Shown here piece by piece: positions 60,809 through 64,000 of a stretch of DNA of 64,000 bases; position 1 is the stretch's first letter, and every line of letters begins with the position of its first letter. Both the position numbers and the translations under genes were made by a program. A model generated the notes under the pieces. That model made no database searches. It saw only the letters and a program-made list of their open reading frames with translations, and was not told the DNA's origin. The stretch comes from Gammaproteobacteria bacterium (GTDB lineage: Bacteria; Pseudomonadota; Gammaproteobacteria; Steroidobacterales; Steroidobacteraceae): positions 46,097-110,096 of the forward strand of contig JANYJY010000059.1 of the NCBI GenBank assembly GCA_025358295.1. Reading direction: 5' to 3'.

Positions 60809-62725
60809 TCAGATCTCGATTTGGTGTGCGATTTCAATCACTTTCTCAGGTGCCAAATTAAAGCGATCAACGACTTTGACGGAGTTTCGGTACAAGAAGG
60901 AAAAAAGCGCTAAGCGCCAACCTTTAAGCGCTGGATTAACGTGTTTGCGCACCACCAGATCGCGCGTTCCGATGAATCTCGCTTGATCTAAATCAATGGC
61001 CGGATCCAATCCTTGGGCCTGATTTAACGCCTCGCGCAGATCCGGAATTTCTAAAAATCCGAACCGCGCCGTAACCCGCCACAACCCCTCGCCGATCGGT
61101 TCCACCAACGTGCACTTCGGTCCTAAAACTCGCGGCACGGCTTCAAAGACAATGCTCAAGGCAATCGCATAGCGTGATAGCGTACCAACAAAGCGCGCAT
61201 GATCGATGATGAGCTTTGAGACCTTTTGGGTGCTTCGTGTTAAAAATACTGTCGTGCCTTCAGTCCGCAATATCACGCCGGACTTAAGATCGGCTAAGAA
61301 TTGCTCACCCACTTCAGGTCGTTGCACGAGAGTTGCGCGCACTGCCTCAATGCCTCTGCGCCATGTCACCATGATGAGGAAAAGAATCGCAGCTAGGGTT
61401 AATGGCAGCCATCCGCCATCGGCGATCTTCCACAAGTTGGCGATAAAAAAGCTCGTATCGACAATCAAAAAGCAGCCGGATACCACCACGGCAACCGCGA
61501 TCGGCCAGTGCCAACTATCGCGCATGGCTTTGTACAACAGCAGCGTGGTCAGAAGCATCGTCGTTGCCACCGCGGTGCCATAAGCGCCCGCCAGTCGATC
61601 GGAAGTGCCGAAGGCGATGGTAATCGTCACCGTTGCGATCATAAGCAGCCAATTGACCACCGGCACATAGATTTGCCCATAGATTTGGTCTGAGGTTTGG
61701 CGAATCGACATAGCGGGGAGCCAGCCTAATTGCATGGCTTGTCGGGTCATCGAGAAGGAGCCTGTGATAATAGCCTGGCTCGCAATGATGGTGGCCAGCG
61801 TGGCGAGCGCCACCAGTGGGTAAATGGACCAATGCGGGGCGATAAGAAAAAAAGGATTTCCTGATACTGACCCCTGGCCGAGTAAAAAGGCGGTTTGACC
61901 TGCGTAGCTTAAAAGCAAGGCGGGTAACACGATGAAATACCAGGAGCGCCGGACGGGCTCTTTACCAAAATGTCCCATATCCGCATAGAGAGCCTCGCCG
62001 CCCGTGATGCAAAGAAACACGCCACCGAGCACAAACACGCCCGCCTTACCGGCATGGCTTAAGAACTTTATAGCGTAGCGCGGGTCAATCGCTGCAAGAA
62101 CAGCAGGATGTTTCATGATCGCGATAATCCCTAGGATTGCGATGACGAGAAACCACAAAAGCATTACGGGCCCGAAGGCGCGGCCAATCTTCTCTGTGCC
62201 ATAGCGCTGGGAGGCGAATAAAACGAGCAAAATGACGACTGCGGTCGGCATGACGTAGGGTTTAAAAGAGGCGGTGACTACATTGATACCCTCAAGAGCG
62301 CTTAAGACTGATATGGCGGGCGTAATCGCGCCATCGCCATAGATCAGTGCCGCCCCGAGCAGCCCCATGCCCGTCAAGACGGCCACGCGCCCAGATAAGG
62401 TATTGGCGCCGATTAAGGACATCAGCGCTAATATGCCGCCTTCCCCATGATTATCCGCACGCATCACAAATAGGCAGTATTTAACCGATATCGTGATGAT
62501 TAGCGTCCAGAAGACCGCGGAGAGGACCCCCAACGTGCTTGCCGGGGTAAATTGGCCTCCCATCACTTGGACTACCGTCTGCAAAGTATAGAGGGGACTG
62601 GTACCTAAATCGCCAAAGACGACACCGAGCGCGGCAAAGCCTGCCCAACGGGGGATCCTTGCTCCTTGCGCGTTAAGAGTGGTTGAGTTGGGGGCGGGGA
62701 TAACGGTGGCGGCGGAAGTTGGCAT
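60809..62725 (-). CDS. kup: Kup potassium uptake protein
   Basis: 638 residues, normal for Kup. Helix 1 block FAALGVVFGDLGTSPLYTLQ, VKYCLFVMRADNHGEGGILA, LGAALIYGDGAITPAISVLS and later FLLGQGSVSGNPFFLIAPHW are diagnostic. K+/H+ symporter of the inner membrane with a cytoplasmic C-terminal domain. Start ATG 62725. The region is less GC-rich and uses more AT-ending codons than the metabolic genes, hinting at transfer with the adjoining accessory genes. Confidence 0.97.
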   Translation of the reverse strand: MPTSAATVIPAPNSTTLNAQGARIPRWAGFAALGVVFGDLGTSPLYTLQTVVQVMGGQFTPASTLGVLSAVFWTLIITISVKYCLFVMRADNHGEGGILALMSLIGANTLSGRVAVLTGMGLLGAALIYGDGAITPAISVLSALEGINVVTASFKPYVMPTAVVILLVLFASQRYGTEKIGRAFGPVMLLWFLVIAILGIIAIMKHPAVLAAIDPRYAIKFLSHAGKAGVFVLGGVFLCITGGEALYADMGHFGKEPVRRSWYFIVLPALLLSYAGQTAFLLGQGSVSGNPFFLIAPHWSIYPLVALATLATIIASQAIITGSFSMTRQAMQLGWLPAMSIRQTSDQIYGQIYVPVVNWLLMIATVTITIAFGTSDRLAGAYGTAVATTMLLTTLLLYKAMRDSWHWPIAVAVVVSGCFLIVDTSFFIANLWKIADGGWLPLTLAAILFLIMVTWRRGIEAVRATLVQRPEVGEQFLADLKSGVILRTEGTTVFLTRSTQKVSKLIIDHARFVGTLSRYAIALSIVFEAVPRVLGPKCTLVEPIGEGLWRVTARFGFLEIPDLREALNQAQGLDPAIDLDQARFIGTRDLVVRKHVNPALKGWRLALFSFLYRNSVKVVDRFNLAPEKVIEIAHQIEI

Positions 62726-63079
62726 GTTGATTCCAAAAGATGTGCATGAAAATGTAAAGCGCAGCGCTTTGTATCGGTTTTCGGAGATCTCGTTTTGCGT
62801 GATAGTGAAGGCTTCTTTGGGGATCGCGCAAGCAGGCGATCATTCTTGGCGATTCTCGAGGACGAACGTGAGAGCGCACGTCAGGGTAAGGAGGATCCGA
62901 TCGGGGATGTGGCTAGAGGCCATCTACAAGAAGAAACTCGATAAGCTGATGGTGGACGGAGAGCCCGAGGCTGCAGGGGTGGTGCTTGGCACGATCGAGG
63001 AGTTTGCGCGGGAATCGGCGACCGTGCTCCATCGTTTCCTGGACGGCATTCGCGATCGCTTGAGTGTGTTGCTGCGGCG
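62726..63079. other. intergenic, kup upstream / IS66 remnant border
   Basis: 354 bases. The kup promoter should lie in the first part. From about 62880 an open frame on each strand is readable, but neither resembles IS66 tnpC, so this part holds no gene I can name. Confidence 0.4.
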
Positions 63080-63457
63080 TCATCCGAAGCGCCGGATGCT
63101 GCTCGCTCCAGGAGCAGCGAAGGATCGGCGGATTCGCTTGCGAACGCGCTTCCCTTCCAACCCCTCGAGCAACAACTTCAATCCCGTCCAGTCCATCTCG
63201 CGGGTGCGCACATTGCGCCAGTCGCTGATGAACCGGCCGGTCTCGAGCCGCTTGCCCCAGATGCAAAATCCGCTGCGATCAAAATACAGGCACTTGATCT
63301 GCGAACCACGGCGGTTGATGAAAATATACAACGCGCCGTCGAGCGGGTCGCGATCCATCGCATGACGGGCGAGCGCCTGCAGCCCGTCGTAGGATTTACG
63401 CATATCGGTCGGCTGCCCCTACAAGTGCACCCGGATCTGAGCCTCGGCGAAGAACAT
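63080..63457 (-). pseudogene. tnpB: IS66 tnpB with in-frame TAG
   Basis: 125 codons from ATG 63457, overlapping the tnpA stop by one base. Reads MFFAEAQIRVHL, then TAG at codon 13 (63421-63419) where relatives usually have Tyr, then GQPTDMRKSYDGLQALARHA, GALYIFINRRGSQIKCLYFD, GFCIWGKRLETGRF and MDWTGLKLLLEGLE. This is the IS66 accessory protein. A shorter product from ATG 63403 remains possible. The transposase gene tnpC is not found downstream. Confidence 0.85.
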
Positions 63458-63762
63458 CAGCCGCGAGCGATGCTCAAGACCATACCGCCGCCGAAATCAA
63501 GACGCACCTCAATCCGCGGACCGTTGGAGCGAAGATCGCCCAGATCGATGAACGGCGCCGATACCTCTACCGCCGGCGGCGAGGTCTCTCGACTCTCAGT
63601 CAGCGAACCCTTCAGCGTCGATCGCCATCGCCGGAACAAACTCGCGTTAATCCCTTCGCGCCGACAAAACTCCGGTACCGACAATCCACTGCTCTACTGC
63701 CGGGCAAATACCTTCAACCACCCTGTTGTTCCCCGTCGGATCCGCCTCTTCGTCCGTCCCAT
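63457..63762 (-). pseudogene. tnpA: IS66 tnpA with in-frame TAG
   Basis: 101 codons from ATG 63762: MGRTKRRIRRGTTGWLKVFA then RQ, TAG at codon 23 (63696-63694), SSGLSVPEFCRREGINASLF, RRWRSTLKG and an acidic tail ending FGGGMVLSIARG. The post-stop part is the helix-turn-helix typical of IS66 TnpA. Internal starts could still give about 75 residues. With tnpB it forms the 5' part of an IS66-family element on the minus strand. Confidence 0.85.
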
Positions 63763-63819
63763 CGTTCGCTCCAGTTGTTGAAAAACCGGAGAACATTGTC
63801 CAAACGCTCACGCTGAGGG

Positions 63820-63838
63820 GAAGAACGCCGCCTGGTTA
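63820..63838 (-). mobile_element. possible IS66 terminal end
   Basis: On the minus strand the sequence starting at 63838 reads GTAACCAGGCGGCG, similar to the GTAA... start of IS66 terminal repeats, 76 bases before tnpA. A matching opposite end was not found. The rest to 64000 is AT-richer and shows nothing. Confidence 0.35.
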
Positions 63839-64000
63839 CTTTCAATTACCCACAACTTTCTGATTATTTCTAATGATTTGCAAATTATTCTTGCAAGTGT
63901 TTCTTGATGATGAGATACAGATGATCCGTGTGCCACAACACGGTGCTCTATGCCGAACGACCTTGTTCGAAAGCGCCGGCAGACTCGTGTTGCCGACGCA

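Noticed and set aside
62726..62912. A c-di-AMP type riboswitch upstream of kup.
   Set aside because: No conserved paired elements of that class were visible; the region is short and without a matching core.
62679..63365. A plus-strand frame of 228 codons across the kup upstream region and tnpB.
   Set aside because: Part of it is antisense to recognisable IS66 tnpB and the start overlaps kup; no family resemblance.
1..64000. CRISPR arrays, rRNA and tRNA genes.
   Set aside because: No regularly spaced direct repeats, rRNA blocks or tRNA cloverleaves were found by reading; the only tandem repeat is the 9-bp unit at 46.3 kb.

Overview
The window is GC-rich DNA with tightly packed genes, many ATGA/GTGA stop-start overlaps, TonB-dependent uptake, lipoproteins, an OmpA protein and NarL/LytTR two-component systems. 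This fits a Gram-negative Pseudomonadota, most likely a soil or water gammaproteobacterium. The phylum is well supported; a narrower placement is only an impression. No rRNA, tRNA or CRISPR array was found.
Layout. (1) 1-7.9 kb: a minus-strand run of thioesterase, aldehyde dehydrogenase, one-helix protein, NCS1 permease and MFS transporter, divergent from an MHS-type MFS carrier and a MatB-type malonyl-CoA ligase. (2) 8-10.4 kb: a rubrerythrin / heterodisulfide-reductase-like Fe-S protein / DUF3501 operon with a CRP/FNR-like palindrome upstream and a hairpin over the second ribosome site. (3) 10.7-16.8 kb: mixed metabolic genes (toroid protein, cupin, class II aldolase, APC permease, class V aminotransferase, NAD-dependent reductase). 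(4) 16.8-22.6 kb: a signalling run of sensor kinase, NarL regulator, GGDEF/EAL protein and second NarL regulator. (5) 22.6-27.2 kb: exported DUF885-like protein, SYLF protein, two hypotheticals, exported serine hydrolase.
(6) 27.2-35.6 kb: a catabolic cluster around an IclR regulator. Four copies of TTCG-N5-CGAA lie in front of its divergent units. One unit encodes alpha/beta hydrolase, WrbA and a MetE-like zinc enzyme; the other a citrate-synthase-fold lyase, CoA-transferase, TonB receptor and VOC protein. The substrate is unknown. (7) 35.6-42.6 kb: an aerobic benzoyl-CoA (box) cluster: a benzoate-CoA ligase fused to an alpha/beta hydrolase, divergent from boxR, boxC, boxB and a MaoC hydratase, with two matching palindromes between ligase and boxR. 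BoxA and BoxD are not in the window.
(8) 42.6-57.6 kb: thioesterase, MBL hydrolase, UPF0149 protein, then an envelope/stress and signalling stretch (OmpA-DUF4398, DUF4398 lipoprotein, GlsB, CsbD, two Crp/Fnr paralogues flanking a hybrid kinase and REC-PAS protein, an exported metalloprotease-like protein, a LytS/LytTR pair, an exported DJ-1/PfpI protein), including an internally deleted SYLF pseudogene. (9) 57.7-64 kb: an accessory segment with vapBC, hipBA, a probable integrase remnant, kup, and an IS66 remnant whose tnpA and tnpB each carry an in-frame TAG.
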